DNA of 64,000 nt from Rana temporaria. Lineage: Eukaryota; Chordata; Amphibia; Anura; Ranidae. Position 1 is the stretch's first letter, and each line of letters opens with the position of its first letter. The translations under genes were made by a program, and so were the position numbers. This document shows positions 53,434 through 64,000 of this stretch, piece after piece. The DNA lies in assembly GCF_905171775.1 (NCBI RefSeq), contig NC_053501.1:21078512-21142511 (forward strand), in the 5' to 3' direction. The notes beneath the pieces are model-generated. The model did not search any database. It saw only the letters and a program-made list of their open reading frames with translations, and was not told where the DNA came from.

Positions 53434-54017
53434 TCTATATATATAAAACTCAACGTGTGTGTATGTATGTATGTATGTTCCAGCATCACGTCCAAACGGC
53501 TAAAGATATTAACATGAAACTTGGCACACATGTTACTTATATGTCAGCAACAAACATAGGATAGGTGGTTTAACCCTTACCCACCCCCATTTGCCATGGT
53601 CGGGGTTTTTCTTTAAAGTCCCATTCAACTCTATGGGAAATACATGTTACTTCATAACTTCCAAACGGCTGTAGATATTTCGATAACACTTGGTCACATG
53701 TTACTTATATGTCCACTTAAACTATAGGATAGTTACTTTATCCCTTAACTACCCCCATTTGTGAGGGTCGGGGTTTTTGTTTAAAGTCCCATGCAAATCA
53801 ATGGGAAATGTATGTTGCCACATAACTTCTGTACGCCTGGAGATATTTCAATAATACCTGGTACACATATTACTTATATGCCAAATAAAAATATATGACA
53901 GTTAAATTAACCCTTACCTACACCCTTATATAAAAGATGGGTATATTTATATTACTATGATTTTACTCCCCAAAAGGTTAAGATAGGAAGACCGGGCAAC
54001 GCCGGGTATTCAGCTAG
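53434..54017 (+). mobile_element. Non-autonomous Helitron
   Basis: Begins 'tctatatatataaaactcaa' and ends with the hairpin 'accgggcaacgccgggt' followed 6 bp later by terminal ctag and then t. These are Helitron hallmarks (TC at the 5' end, hairpin plus CTRR at the 3' end, no inverted repeats, no target duplication). The interior has three diverged tandem copies of a block of about 180 bp ('catgttacttatatg', 'ccaaacggct'). No Rep/helicase. Confidence 0.88.
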
Positions 54018-54490
54018 TTAATGTATAAATACAAAGCTACATTAACTACCGTATTTTCCTTTGTTATATGTCTAGAAAGGTCCTCTTCAATAAGTGACCT
54101 CGATATTCTTTTGTATAAAGTCTCTATTGTTTGAGAAAGTCTTATGGTGGAGATCACAATTTTACACTTATAATATTACAATGGGCTATTAATGTACTTA
54201 TTCGACTGTTGCTTTGTATAATTTTTGCCCAATCACTTTTATTACTGTAAATGTCACAAGTCTTTTTTTGCACATTGAACAATCTTTGACTGGAATATAC
54301 AGTATACGTGCATTGACTACAGTTCTCTACTATTACTTACAAGTTGTATTCATTTTAGATTTAGGTGTAGCATTTGTTTATAATTTTAATATTATTTTGT
54401 TTGTGATACAAGAATAAAATGGAATTTTATTTTATTTTAGATGTATTAATAATTATTAAAGATTACATATTAATAATTCAATATTATTTA
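54018..54490. other. AT-rich putative intron DNA
   Basis: About 470 bp, AT-rich. No repeat or exon recognised. Confidence 0.4.
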
Positions 54491-55469
54491 TTAACCACTC
54501 ACTTACTGGACACATATACCCCCTTCCTACCCAGGTGAAATTTCAGCTTTCAGCACTGTCACGTTTTGATTGACAATTGCGCGGTCGTGCGACGTGGCTC
54601 CCAAACAAAATTGGCGTCCTTTTTTTCCCACAAATAGAGCTTTCTTTTGGTGGTATTTGATCACCTCTGCGGTTTTTATTTTTTGCGCTATAAACAAAAG
54701 AAGAACGACAATTTAAAAAAAAAACTCAATATCTTTTACTTTTTGATTTAATAAATACAGTATCATAATTAAAAAAAAAAAAAAAAAAATAGTTTTCCTC
54801 AGTTTAGACCGATACGTATTCTTCTACATATTTTTGGTAAAAAAAAATCGCAATAAGCGTATTTGATTGGTTTGCGCAAAAGTTCTAGCATCTACAAAAT
54901 AGGGAATAGAATTGTGTCATTTTTATTTATTTTTATTTTTTTACTAGTAATGGCGGCGATCTGCGATTTTTATTGTGACCGTGACATTGCGGCGGCATAT
55001 GGAACACTTTTGACACATTTTTGGGACCATTCACATTTATACAGCAATTGGTGCTATAAAACTGCACTGATTACTGTGTAAATGTGACTGGCAGGGAAGG
55101 GGTTAACACTAAGGGGCGAGGAAGGGGTTAATATGTTCCCTAAAGTGTGTTCTAACTGTAGGGGGAGGGGGACTCACAAGGGGAGGAGACCGATGTGTGT
55201 TCCTCTGTACTGGGAACACACATCTGTCTCCTCAGCGCTGACAGGACATGGATCTGTGTGTTTACACACACAGATCCATGGTCCTGCAGTGATTGCGGGC
55301 AATTGCGGGTGCCCGGCGGACGCCGGGCACGTGCACCGGGACCCGAGCAATGCGGCGGGGGCGCCCCCTAGCCGCCCAGGAATGCAAGGACATCATATGA
55401 CGTCCAGTCTGAAGGAGAAAGGGTTCCCGCCGACGTCATTTTACAATGACTCGGTAGGAAAGGTGTTAA
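54491..55469. mobile_element. TTAA-flanked MITE (family B)
   Basis: TTAA at 54491-54494 and 55466-55469. The left end is 'ccactcacttactggac' and the right end is degraded ('ggtaggaaaggtg'). The body has 'gctttcttttggtggtattt', 'atttttggtaaaaaaaaatc' and 'taatggcggcgatc'. An inverted block 'gggaacacacatctgtctcc' / 'ggagaccgatgtgtgttcc' lies near 55184-55222. Confidence 0.88.
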
Positions 55470-56372
55470 ATCACTTCTTTTTCAGAGGGGGCCAGGGAAC
55501 ATTTTACGGTGATCTCCTTTTTATCTTTGAGTTTTCACATTGGGATTCTGCAGTAGGCAAAGGTTGTTGGAACCACCCAAGATGTTGGGTTGGTGTAGGT
55601 GACTCGAGACTTTAACCACTTAAGGACCTTGCCTGTTTTTCAGATTTGGTGTTTACAAGATTAAAACAGTTTTTTTTTGCTATAAAATTACTTAAAACCC
55701 CCAAACATTATATATATTTTTTTCTAACACCCTAGATAATAAAATGGCGGTCATTGCAATACTTTTTGTCACACCGTATTTGCTCACTGGTCTTACAAGC
55801 GCACTTTTTTTGGAAAAAAATCACTTTTTTGAATAAAAAATTAAGACAACAGTAAAGTTAACCCATTTTTTTTTATATTGTGAAAGATAATGTTACGCCG
55901 AGTAAAATGATACCCAACATGTCACGCTTCAAAATTGCGCCCGTTCGTGGAATGGCGTTAAACTTTTACCCTTAAAAATCTCCATAGGTGATGTTTAAAA
56001 AATTCTAAAGGTTTCATCTTTTGACATACAGAGGAGGTCTAGGGCTCGAATTATTGCTCTCGCTCTACTAATCGCTGTGATACCTCACTTGTGTGGTTTG
56101 AACACCGTTTTCATATGCGGGCACTACTCACGTATACGTTCGCTTCTGCGCGTGAGCTCCTCGGGACGGGGCGCTTTAAAAAATTTTTTTTTTGTTTTCT
56201 TATTTATTTTATTAATTTTTACACACAAAAAAAAGTCACTTTTATTCCAATTACAAGGAATGTAAACATCCCTTGAAATAGAAACAAGCTCACGCACAGA
56301 AGCGAACATCCCTTGTAATAGAAAAAAAACATGACAGGTCCTCTTAAATATAAAATCTGGGGTCAAACTGTG

Positions 56373-56644
56373 AGGCCTCGTACACACGATCAAGTTTCTC
56401 GGCAAAAACCAGCAAGAAACTTGCTGGGATTTTTTTTTTGCCGAGAAAACCGGTCGTGTGTACATTTTTTGACGAGGAAACTGTCGAGGATCAAGTCGAG
56501 CCAAAAAGAGAGCATGTCTTCTTTTTCCTCAACGGGAATGGAGAAACTTGCCTTGTCGAGTTCCTAGACAGCCTAACAAGGAACTCGACGAGGAAAATGA
56601 TGTGTTTCGCCCGTTGAGTTCCTCGGTCGTGTGAACGAGGCTTT
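56373..56644. repeat. Palindromic MITE (family J), nested
   Basis: Left 'gaggcctcgtacacacgatc' and right 'ctcggtcgtgtgaacgaggc'. The interior is nearly identical to 50388-50650. Confidence 0.92.
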
Positions 56645-56989
56645 ATTTAAAAAAATGACAACAAGAAAATATGCCTTTAAGAAGCATGGGCGGAAGTGAC
56701 GTTTTGACGTCGCTTCCGCCCTGCTATTCTATGGAGACGAGTGGCGGCCATCTTGCCCTCACTCGTATTCCAGCCGAGCAGGAGGAAGGACCCGATTGCC
56801 TCCACCTCTGCCGACGGCTCCGGTAAGTGGTATAGGGCGCGGGAGAGCGGCGGGATCCGCAAATCCGCAAAAAAACGCAGCGGAGACCACCGTAATCATT
56901 TAAAGGACCGCTCACTGAAAAGATGGATATCTTGGTTGTGGCAGCGGCTGCTGCCATTACGAGATATCCATCTTTCAAAAAATGACGTA

Positions 56990-57321
56990 CAGGCATACCC
57001 CACTTTTAAGTACACAATGGGACCAGAGCATGTATGTAAAACGAAAATGTACTTAAAGTGAAACAATACCTTTTTTCACTTCTAGGGGGTCAGGGACTGT
57101 AGTGAGGGTGTCAAGAGCTGTAGTTGAGGTCCCAGGGGCTGTAGTGGGGGTGTCAGGGGCACACTGGAACAGGGTGGGGTATGATCTCGGAGTTTCAGCT
57201 CCTTCTACTGTGGCTTCAAAATGTCTGTACAGTACTTGTAAGGCACTTAACATACACTCGCGGGTATGTCCTTACTCGCGAGTGTATGTAAAGTGAGTGT
57301 ACTTAAAGCGGGGTATGCCTG
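56990..57321. mobile_element. Tigger-like mariner MITE with TA target duplication
   Basis: Ends are 'caggcataccccactttta' and 'taaagcggggtatgcctg', flanked by ta at 56988-56989 and 57322-57323. CAGGCATACC ends and a TA target are typical of Tigger/pogo-type mariner elements. 332 bp, no transposase. Confidence 0.85.
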
Positions 57322-57350
57322 TATATATACAGTGCGCGGTCCTTAAGTGG

Positions 57351-58013
57351 TTGGTTTACTAAAACTGGAGAGTGCAGAGAAACACCAGCTCCATTTTATT
57401 TGTCAAGGCTTAAAGTGTTACCAAACCCACAACAGTTAAGTAAGTCTGTATATGCAGTAAAGCATGCGTGTTATACTCACTGTGAAACCTAAGGGGTTAA
57501 TCCTCTGCATTGTGTAAAAAGGCTGTTTGAGACTGTCTTCGCTGATCCTCCCCTTCTTCCACTGTTCCCAATCCATCTCCTGACAGTACAGAGCCTTTGG
57601 AGTCACTCTGCACATGTTCAGTTTGGTGCGTATTGCTAGAGAGGTTTTTTCTTTCTTGGGAGAGTGCATGTGATCAGCACAGGGCCAATCAGCACTGTCC
57701 AGACAGAGGGTCAGGGGTCCTGCAGCCTCATAGGACAATTAGAGGAAAATTAAAACTCCTCCTACAAATTTTTACAAGACACTGATAGAAGTCACAAGAC
57801 TGTTATATACTGCTGATGAGAAAAGGTATTTATCAGTTTATATTTACTACAATAATTGCAGTTCTGTGTACTGTGGGAGACCAGATATAGTGAATGCAAG
57901 CTCCTGGGTTTAGTAACATTTTAATTGAAGACGCTGAAGTCTGAAACTGATTGGCTATCATGCAAAGCTGCACCAGATTTTTCACTCTCCAGTTTTAGTA
58001 AATCAACCCCACT
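57351..58013. repeat. Family M element split by a TTAA MITE
   Basis: The left half 'tttactaaaactggagagtg' (57355-57410) and right half 'gactgattggctatcatg' to 'ttttagtaaatcaacccc' (57925-58013) join across TTAA exactly as in the uninterrupted copy at 61.2 kb. Confidence 0.88.
57410..57924. mobile_element. TTAA-flanked MITE (family N, 'aaagtgttaccaaaccca')
   Basis: TTAA at 57410-57413 and 57921-57924. Ends are 'aaagtgttaccaaaccca' and 'tgggtttagtaacatt'. Inserted in family M. 515 bp, non-coding. Confidence 0.9.
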
Positions 58014-58404
58014 GAGACTTTGCAGGTGTTATTGTCAGTTGGAGAGGGCCAGAGGCCAAGACTGATGTCAGGTAAATTGGTTTTTCCAAGTCACACAGCC
58101 GTTTGAAGAATTATTGTATAGGGGTGGTAAGGAGCACAACACTTTAAAGATGGACACAAGCCTGATAAGGTTCCACACTTTATATAACACAGCCAACACG
58201 TTTTGCGAGATGGGGGCATCCTTCCATGTTAAAAAAAGACACTCTGTTGGTGTGGCATCTGAGTGGCAAAACTTCGAACTATTCCTACATCTTTTTTCAG
58301 CACCCTTATATCATGACATATGGCAGTTTGGCATCCCTGTTTTGTGGCTCCTCAGCAACATGAGATATGTCAAAATAGAATTATTAAATACTATAATATA
58401 TAGC

Positions 58405-59212
58405 TACAAAGGCATAACTAGAACCTTCAGGACCCCAGTGCAAAAAAACAAGAAGGGCCCCTCTGGTCCCGAGGCCCTTCCCTCTGAGCCCTGGCCCCTT
58501 TACTCCCACCATAGGGCTCTTTATTATGACCCTGCAGTGGGACCCTTTTGCGTGTTCTGCAGTTTGAGACTGTCTCCGCAGTGGGACCCTTTCGCGTGTT
58601 CTGCAGTAGTACCCTTACTGCCATGTTGGACCCCCCCACGGTGACAGAACACCAGGGGCTGGTCACAAGTACATGTAGTTTAGCCATAGGGTGAATTACT
58701 CTGCAATGTCATGGGATGGGTGGAATGCTCTGCAGTGTATCATGGGATAGTCATAATGCACTGCATTGTCAGGGATGGGTGGAATGCTCTCCAGTGTGTC
58801 AGGAGATGGGTGAAATACTATGCAATAATATAGGATGAGTTAAATGCTCTGCAGTAACATGGGAGGGATGGAATGCTCTGCAGCGTCTTATGGGATGAGT
58901 GGATTGCTCTGCAGTGTGTCATGTGATGGGTGGAATGCTCTGCCCACATATATACACACACAGCCTTTCAAAGAATTAGCAGTACAGTACCTTCAATCCG
59001 GGTACTGCACTGCAGGGGGAGGCAGAGAGCAAGACACCTCTCCCTCTTTCGCTTTCACTTTGTGAGTGTGTTCACTGTCTGACGGAGCTCCCAGTGCCGA
59101 TGCACAATGGGGAGTTTAATCTCACTGCCTCTCTACAAGCAGCATGAGCATTCCGGAGCAGGGGCGGGGTTGCCATTGTGACCCCTGCGACCCCTGTAGC
59201 TACGCCACTGTA
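58405..59212. mobile_element. hAT-like element ('ggcataactagaacc' / 'gtagctacgccactg'), with internal minisatellite
   Basis: Left 'aaaggcataactagaacctt' and right 'gtagctacgccactgta' are decayed inverted ends of the 'cagtggcgtagctaga' type. No clean target duplication seen. Internal array at 58690-58950. The 176-codon frame at 58114-58644 begins upstream of this element and runs into its left part, and shows no family similarity. Confidence 0.55.
58690..58950. repeat. Imperfect minisatellite, 36-40 bp units
   Basis: About seven diverged units of 'catgggatgggtggaatgct' plus 'ctgcagtgtgt'. Confidence 0.85.
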
Positions 59213-59469
59213 TAGCTATGTGACTTGACATCTATGACTATGCTGATCTTCAGATAATGTTGCAGTTATGTGAAAACTGTATTTTTGCTAATCAGGTTCC
59301 CCTTACTAATCCAGGGATTGGGTGCAGCATTACCAGCCTTCATGTAGATCTTTGCCCTTGTCATGGTTACATAATGCCCCCTGGTGTGAGGCATACTTAA
59401 TAGAAACTCAACTTCTAGGGCTACAGACACCTGAGCTATAACCCTACCGTGGACCAAGCAGATATGTCA
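59213..59469. other. Putative intron DNA, nothing recognised
   Basis: About 250 bp, no feature seen. Confidence 0.4.
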
Positions 59470-60328
59470 TTAACCTCCCTGGCGGTATGATTGTTTCAGA
59501 AAAAAGGTGCTGAAAGCGGTACCATTATTTGCAAGGAAATTCAGCGTTTTATACTGTAGGCCTGTAATTCTTAGGAATAACTCACTTAAATCTGACCAAA
59601 CGAGAGTCTAGTATGAATTTTTTTTTAAAAAAAAATTATAAATTATAATATAATAAATAATTATAAATAATTATAACAAATAATAATATAATTATAATCA
59701 AAATTATTCAATAATGTAATCAACTCAAAATCACTGAAATTTGCTCAGTTGCAGAATTGTCGCTGTCATTACTTTTATTTTTTTATGACGAATTTCCCCA
59801 CAAATCGATATCGCACAATTCTGCAAGTGATTATAATTTATTATCGCTGTTTTCTAGTTGCTCTAAAACCATTTTTGACATAAAGGGACACTTTTGGTTG
59901 CTATGGACAATCTACAGTTTGCAGGCAGAAAGAACAGTTTTTATTTTATAAAAGAACATGTAGGACACTGGGCAGACCACTAGGGACAAGGGGGTGTGTA
60001 TTTTTTACATACAGTACTGTAATCTATAAGATTACAGTATACTGTATGTATTGTGTTTGTTTACCTTTTTGAATTTGGCGCCGTTCTCCGCTCCCGTGCG
60101 TCGTAACGTCGCAGGGAACGGAGATCGGCGGCACACAGAGGCGGTGTGTTAATCGAGCGAGGTCCCGCTCGCTCACACAGCGCGGTGGCATCGCTGGATC
60201 CAGGGACAAGGTAAGTAAACCAAGCCTGTGGATTCTGCGAGGCGAGCCCGAGTCTGACTCGGGGTTACCGATCGTAGCCAAAAAATCTCACCCCGAGTCA
60301 GACTCAGGAATACCGCCAGGGGGGTTAA
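59470..60328. mobile_element. TTAA-flanked MITE (family D, 'cctccctggcggtat')
   Basis: TTAA at 59470-59473 and 60325-60328. Ends are 'cctccctggcggtatg' and 'ataccgccagggggg'. An inner hairpin 'gagtctgactcggggt' / 'accccgagtcagactc' sits near the right end. 859 bp, no transposase. Confidence 0.93.
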
Positions 60329-60639
60329 GATGTAATCAGGAAGATATGACTTTATGGATTTTATATATTTATTTGCAGAATATTTGGCCAACTTAAAAGG
60401 CTACCCAAGGCAGAACACCAAAGTATGTAATATGTATGACATTACTGCTGTCAGTTTTCTGTTTTTCTATGCACAGTTTGGAAGAAAAAAGCCTGTCTCT
60501 GACAACTGTCCTGATACCCATTGCACATAATGCTGTTCAATCAACTTTCCTCATCCACAAATAGCTTCAGTAAGGCTATATTAAGGCAAATACAGTAGGT
60601 TTTAAATATATATGTAGCACCCTGGAGTTAAGGCAGGGA
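60329..60639. other. Putative intron DNA, nothing recognised
   Basis: About 310 bp of single-copy-looking AT-rich sequence. Confidence 0.4.
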
Positions 60640-61018
60640 AGCTCCTTGTCTGTTTTGTCGGATAATCCATCAGACAATTGTTGGCTGAATTAACGACAAA
60701 AAATGTTGGCTGTTCATGCTCCACAACTGTTGGGCAATAAATCTGTTACATCGGTTTATCCGATTGTGTGTAGGCAAGTCCATCCAACTAATATCCAAAG
60801 TACAAACACGCATGCTCGAAACCAATGCTAAACATCAGACAACAATAGCAGAAGTTGCCCAAAGGGTATCGTTAAAGAGCTGAAAAAACACGTGGTTTGG
60901 TGAATGTTGGCTAAAAATGTTGGGCAGTGTGTATGCATGCCAAGTTCACGGGCAACGCCCTTCGGACCAAAATCCACGGAAAAGTCAGATGGAAGTCCGA
61001 TCGTGTATACGAGGCTTA
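60640..61018. repeat. MITE, relative of 10619-11595
   Basis: 'tttgtcggataatccatcag' and 'cagaagttgcccaaagggta' to 'gtccgatcgtgtatacgagg' follow the order of the 10.6-11.6 kb element without the hAT insertion. The left terminus is decayed. Confidence 0.75.
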
Positions 61019-61214
61019 ACACTTCGACACAACAAATAAACATTCCCAACTAAGCTTTTTTATTTTTAAATCCTTGTTGCATCATTTGTAGTTTAGAACT
61101 TTCAATACAACTGGCTCCTAAACTTGATAATATCACAGGAAATTGTGGTGAGGATGAAACTGCAGCAAAGGGTAAAATGTACGCATGTAGACACAACATA
61201 TTACAGTTCCCTTT
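61019..61214. other. Spacer, nothing recognised
   Basis: About 200 bp, no feature seen. Confidence 0.4.
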
Positions 61215-61370
61215 AGGGATGATTTTCTTAAACTGGAGAGTGCAAAACCTTGTGCAGCTCTGCAAAGAAACCAATCAGCTTCCAGGTTTTTTTTTATTTG
61301 TCAAAGCTTAATTTAACAAAATGAAGTTAGAAGCTGATTGGCTACCATGCACAGCTGCACCAGATTTTGT
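61215..61370. repeat. Family M element, truncating a CR1
   Basis: 'aaactggagagtgcaaaacc', 'aaaccaatcagcttccaggt' and 'ctgattggctaccatgcaca' to 'gcaccagattttg'. The last bases of its usual right end are missing, where the CR1 begins. Confidence 0.85.
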
Positions 61371-62200
61371 CCACAAATACAGAGATTGAACTGTTTACCC
61401 CATCTTCCAGGTCATTTATGAACACATTAAATATAATTGGTCCCAGCACAGAACCCTGTGTGACCCCACTACCCACCCCTGACCATTCTGAGTATTTCCC
61501 ATTTATCACCACCATCTGAACTCGTCCTTGTAGCCAGTTTTCAATCCATGTACTCACCCTATGGTCCATGCCAACAGACCTTATTTTGTACAATAAATGG
61601 TTATGGGGAACTGTGTCAAATGCTTTTGCAAAATCCAGATACACCACATCTACGGGCCTTCCTTTATCTAGATGGCAACTCACCTCCTCATAGAAGGTTA
61701 ATAGATTGGTTTGGCAAGATCGATACTTCATGAATCCATGCTGATTACTTCTAATAATACCGTTTTCATTATTAAAATCTTTTATATAGTGCCTTATCAT
61801 CCCCTCCAAGAGCTTGCATACTATTGATGTTAGGCTAACTGGTCTGTAATTCCCAGGGATGTATTTTGGGCCCTTTTAAAATATTGGTGCTACATTGGCT
61901 TTTCTCCAATCCGCTGGTACCATTCCAGTCAGTAGACTGTCAGTAAAAATTAAGAACAATGGTCTGGAAATGACTTGACTAAGTTCCTTAAGTACCCTCG
62001 GGTGCAAGCCATCCGGTCCCGGTGATTTACTAATGTTAAATTTTCCAAGTCGAATTCTAATTATGTCCTCTGTTAGCCATGAGGGTGCTTCCTGTGATGT
62101 GTCATGAGGATAAACACTGCAGTTTTGGTTATCTTTGGTTCTTATTGTGCTGCCATAAGATATATCATCTGCACACCTTTGTCTCATTTTGCCTATATAT
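61371..62200 (-). pseudogene. CR1-type LINE reverse transcriptase fragment
   Basis: On the minus strand, residues read ISKSPGPDGLHPRVLKEL, then GMVPADWRKANVAPIF, a stop (TAA, near 61874), then KGPKYIPGNYRPVSLTS. These are followed by YLDFAKAFDTVPHNHLL (RT motif A region) and GVTQGSVLGPIIFNVFIND. The two open parts are in the same frame, with a single in-frame stop between. The catalytic Y/FADD box is degraded to VFVDK exactly where the flanking repeat begins. No endonuclease domain or 3' end. Dead 5'- and 3'-truncated copy. Confidence 0.92.
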
Positions 62201-62950
62201 TCATCAATATTTAATACACTCCTTTGGCAGGATTATGACATTGGGGTTGATTTACTTAAACTAGAGAGTATAAAATCTGGTGCAGTGATGAATCGCAGCA
62301 GGCAGGTCACATAACAGTTGTACACAATGGATGGCTTCCTTTCATGCCATTCAATGTGTACACTTGTGTTGCTAGCTGTGATTAGTCAATCTGATCACAT
62401 GGTACAGACAGGGCCAATCACAGCCCATCTGTACCCTCTGATTAGCTTTGACAAATCACAGCTAATTATAACAAAGCAGACTGAATGATTCCTTTTCATT
62501 CCGTAAAATGCTTGCTTATAGCAATGTAATTCACTGCTATAAGCAAACATAATGTCTAAAAAAAAAATCCTAATCACTTCTCTGGAACAGTACAATGTTA
62601 CTATAGTAACATTATATTGCTCTGGTCACAGTGTGTTAAAAAAAAAAAAAAATTGTTTTAGTACTGTCACCAGTCAGTGTCCCTGACCACCGCCACACTA
62701 CTCATATGATGACGCTGTACTGCACTGGTGACAATATGTAAAAACAACGTAAAAAAACAGCCATGCCTCTCACTAAATACTTTGGACTGCTTACTTTCCA
62801 AAAAGGGGTACTTTGGGGGGTATTTCTACTGTCCTGACACTTTTGGGCCTCAGAAAATTAGATAGTCCGTCAGTACAAAATCTTGAAAATATTGAGATTG
62901 AATATGGAATTTCTTTGGGCAGGTTTCCTAATGGTGACAACAGCGGCCAT
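62201..62950. repeat. Family M piece joined to a partial TTAA-type element
   Basis: 'ttgatttacttaaactagag' to 'aaatctggtgcag' (62238-62286) is family M. Beyond it, 'ccaatcacagcccatctgta', 'aaaaaggggtactttggggg' and 'tactgtcctgacacttttgg' look like the interior of a large non-autonomous element, but I see no termini. Poly-A/T at 62637-62657. Confidence 0.45.
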
Positions 62951-63149
62951 GGATATTAGGTTTGAGTGGAAGACAGTGCTGGGCTGGTGCCACTTGCGGC
63001 TGTCTAGCGGCAAGTTATTGTGTGGCAGGTGTTGAGGGAATTGCTTCCAATGGGTTGCATCCCAATTGTAGGTGGTAAGTTATAAACTCCTTTGGGTTCA
63101 AGGGCTGCTACCTTTCTGATAGCGAGAATGGAAGCGTTACCGCAGAGAA
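62951..63149. other. Spacer, nothing recognised
   Basis: About 200 bp, no feature seen. Confidence 0.4.
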
Positions 63150-63905
63150 CACTTTGGGTGATTGGAGATAAAAGTAAACAAGTAGAGCCAACGTGTTTTG
63201 GGGGAATTGCCTCCCCTTTCTTCAGGGCTAGTATATAGAGAAAAACTTTGGTTGATATACAGAGAACACTTTGGTTGATTGGAGAAGAGCGCCTGATGTC
63301 AAAAAATAGAAAGGTCTCGCGTGATTAATTTTATAGGTATTTATTGGAGATAAAAGTAAACAAGTAGAGCCAACGTGTTTTGGGGGAATTGCCTCCCCCT
63401 TCTTCAGGGCTAGTATGTAGAGAAAAACGTTGGTTGATAACAGAACACTTTGGGTGATTGGAGAGGAGCACACAATGGGGGTTATTTACGAAAGTCAAAT
63501 CCACTTTGTACTACAAGTGCAAACTACAAGTGCAAAGTGCACTTGAAATTGCACTGAAAGTGCACTTGGAAGTGCAGTCACTGTAAATCTGAGGGGTGGA
63601 TCTGAAATGAAGGGAAGCTCTGCTGATTTTATCATCCAATCATGTGCAAGCTAAAATGCTATTTTTTATTTTCCTTGCATGTCCCCCTCGGATCTACAGT
63701 GGCTGCACTTTCAAGTGCACCTTGCACTTGTAGTTTGCACTTGTAGTGCAAAGTGGATTTGCCTTAAGTAAATAACCCCCAATGTCCAAAAAGGGAAAGG
63801 TCCCACGTGATGAATTTATTGGAGCTAAAAGTAAACAAGTAGAGCCAACGTGTTTCCGGGGAATTGCCTCCCCCTACTTCAGAGATAGTATATAGAGAAA
63901 AAAAT
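63150..63905. repeat. Tandem repeat, about 180-bp unit, three copies
   Basis: 'agtaaacaagtagagccaac', 'gtgttttgggggaattgcct' and 'ttcagggctagtat' recur at about 63170-63235, 63350-63420 and 63830-63895. The spacing is 182 bp and then 478 bp. The second spacing includes the MITE at 63477-63780, leaving 174 bp. Confidence 0.9.
63477..63780. mobile_element. Palindromic MITE with aat target duplication
   Basis: Ends are 'gggggttatttacgaaag' and 'ttaagtaaataaccccc', flanked by aat at 63474-63476 and 63781-63783. Inner mirrored 'ccactttgtactacaagtgc' and 'cacttgtagtgcaaagtgg'. 304 bp. A 3-bp duplication hints at Harbinger. Confidence 0.88.
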
Positions 63906-64000
63906 GCATAGTAAAAACCCATAACTAGGCCATAGGATACATACAAAGTGCAAAAAGAAAAAAAATCTGTGTAGTTAAAAATAATTTCAAGATAAATTAA

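Larger units (their letters stand above)
55612..57353. mobile_element. TTAA MITE (family C, 'ccacttaaggaccttgcc'), with two nested elements
   Basis: TTAA 55612-55615 with 'ccacttaaggaccttgcctg'. The right end 'cggtccttaagtggttgg' has a decayed TTAA (ttgg, 57350-57353). Nested insertions at 56373-56644 and 56990-57321 account for much of its 1.7 kb. Confidence 0.8.

Noticed and set aside
58114..58644. 176-codon + strand frame
   Set aside because: Crosses the edge of a hAT-like repeat, low-complexity content and no domain similarity.
37086..64000. Further vrk1 exons
   Set aside because: I looked for the expected continuation after the ATP loop (catalytic-lysine VVKVE segment and following LF.ELKFYQRA) on the + strand and did not find it. 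The next exon probably lies beyond the window or in the gap, but a short diverged exon could have been missed.

Overview
This window is vertebrate genomic DNA, most likely from a frog (probably a ranid). That assignment is an inference. It rests on one recognisable vertebrate gene start plus a dense mixture of Tc1-like, hAT, piggyBac-like TTAA, Harbinger-like, Helitron, DIRS and CR1 relics, with very many palindromic non-autonomous elements. There is no prokaryotic gene structure. Almost all the longer open reading frames are translations of minisatellites or inverted repeats.

The only host gene I can support is vrk1 (vaccinia-related kinase 1), on the + strand. Its first coding exon is at 36901-37085, with the ATG at 36911, a clean acceptor and a phase-1 donor. 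A CpG-rich segment at about 31850-32130, carrying two E2F-type sites, a CACGTG E-box and a GT donor at 32129, is the probable promoter and non-coding exon 1. Intron 1 would then be about 4.8 kb. Everything from 37086 to the end of the window would be intron 2, because I found no further vrk1 exon. Sequence left of about 31.8 kb is upstream intergenic DNA.

Layout. 1-12.5 kb: Tc1 relic and palindromic MITEs, including a three-level nest at 5.1-7.0 kb and a hAT with an internal minisatellite at 10.8-11.3 kb. 12.7-16.9 kb: TTAA elements, a Tc1 tail split by a retroposon with a 17-bp target duplication. 17.4-18.7 kb: low-repeat DNA that may be conserved non-coding sequence. 18.8-26.2 kb: GGCC-ended MITEs, a Tc1 split by two TTAA insertions, and a DIRS retroelement inside a TTAA element. 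26.5-31.7 kb: hAT fragment, a 129-bp spacerless palindrome, a 29-bp minisatellite and three abutting palindromic elements. 31.8-37.1 kb: the vrk1 5' end, with a large C-rich minisatellite and several hairpin elements in intron 1. 37.1-64 kb: putative vrk1 intron 2, with an assembly gap of exactly 200 N (39387-39586), further hAT, Harbinger-like, Helitron and CR1 elements, and three low-repeat candidate regulatory blocks at 45.7-46.2, 48.5-49.5 and 50.8-51.4 kb.

I see no new multi-gene system. The most unusual observations are: a 57-bp segment of apparently unique DNA (13539-13595) copied twice into a hAT minisatellite 2.4 kb away, with short homologies at the joints; a hAT element whose edge lies only 50 bp upstream of the first vrk1 coding exon; and several half-kilobase palindromes inside the vrk1 transcription unit. 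Family names are from recognition by eye without any database search. Target-site duplications and terminal repeats quoted were read directly from the sequence.
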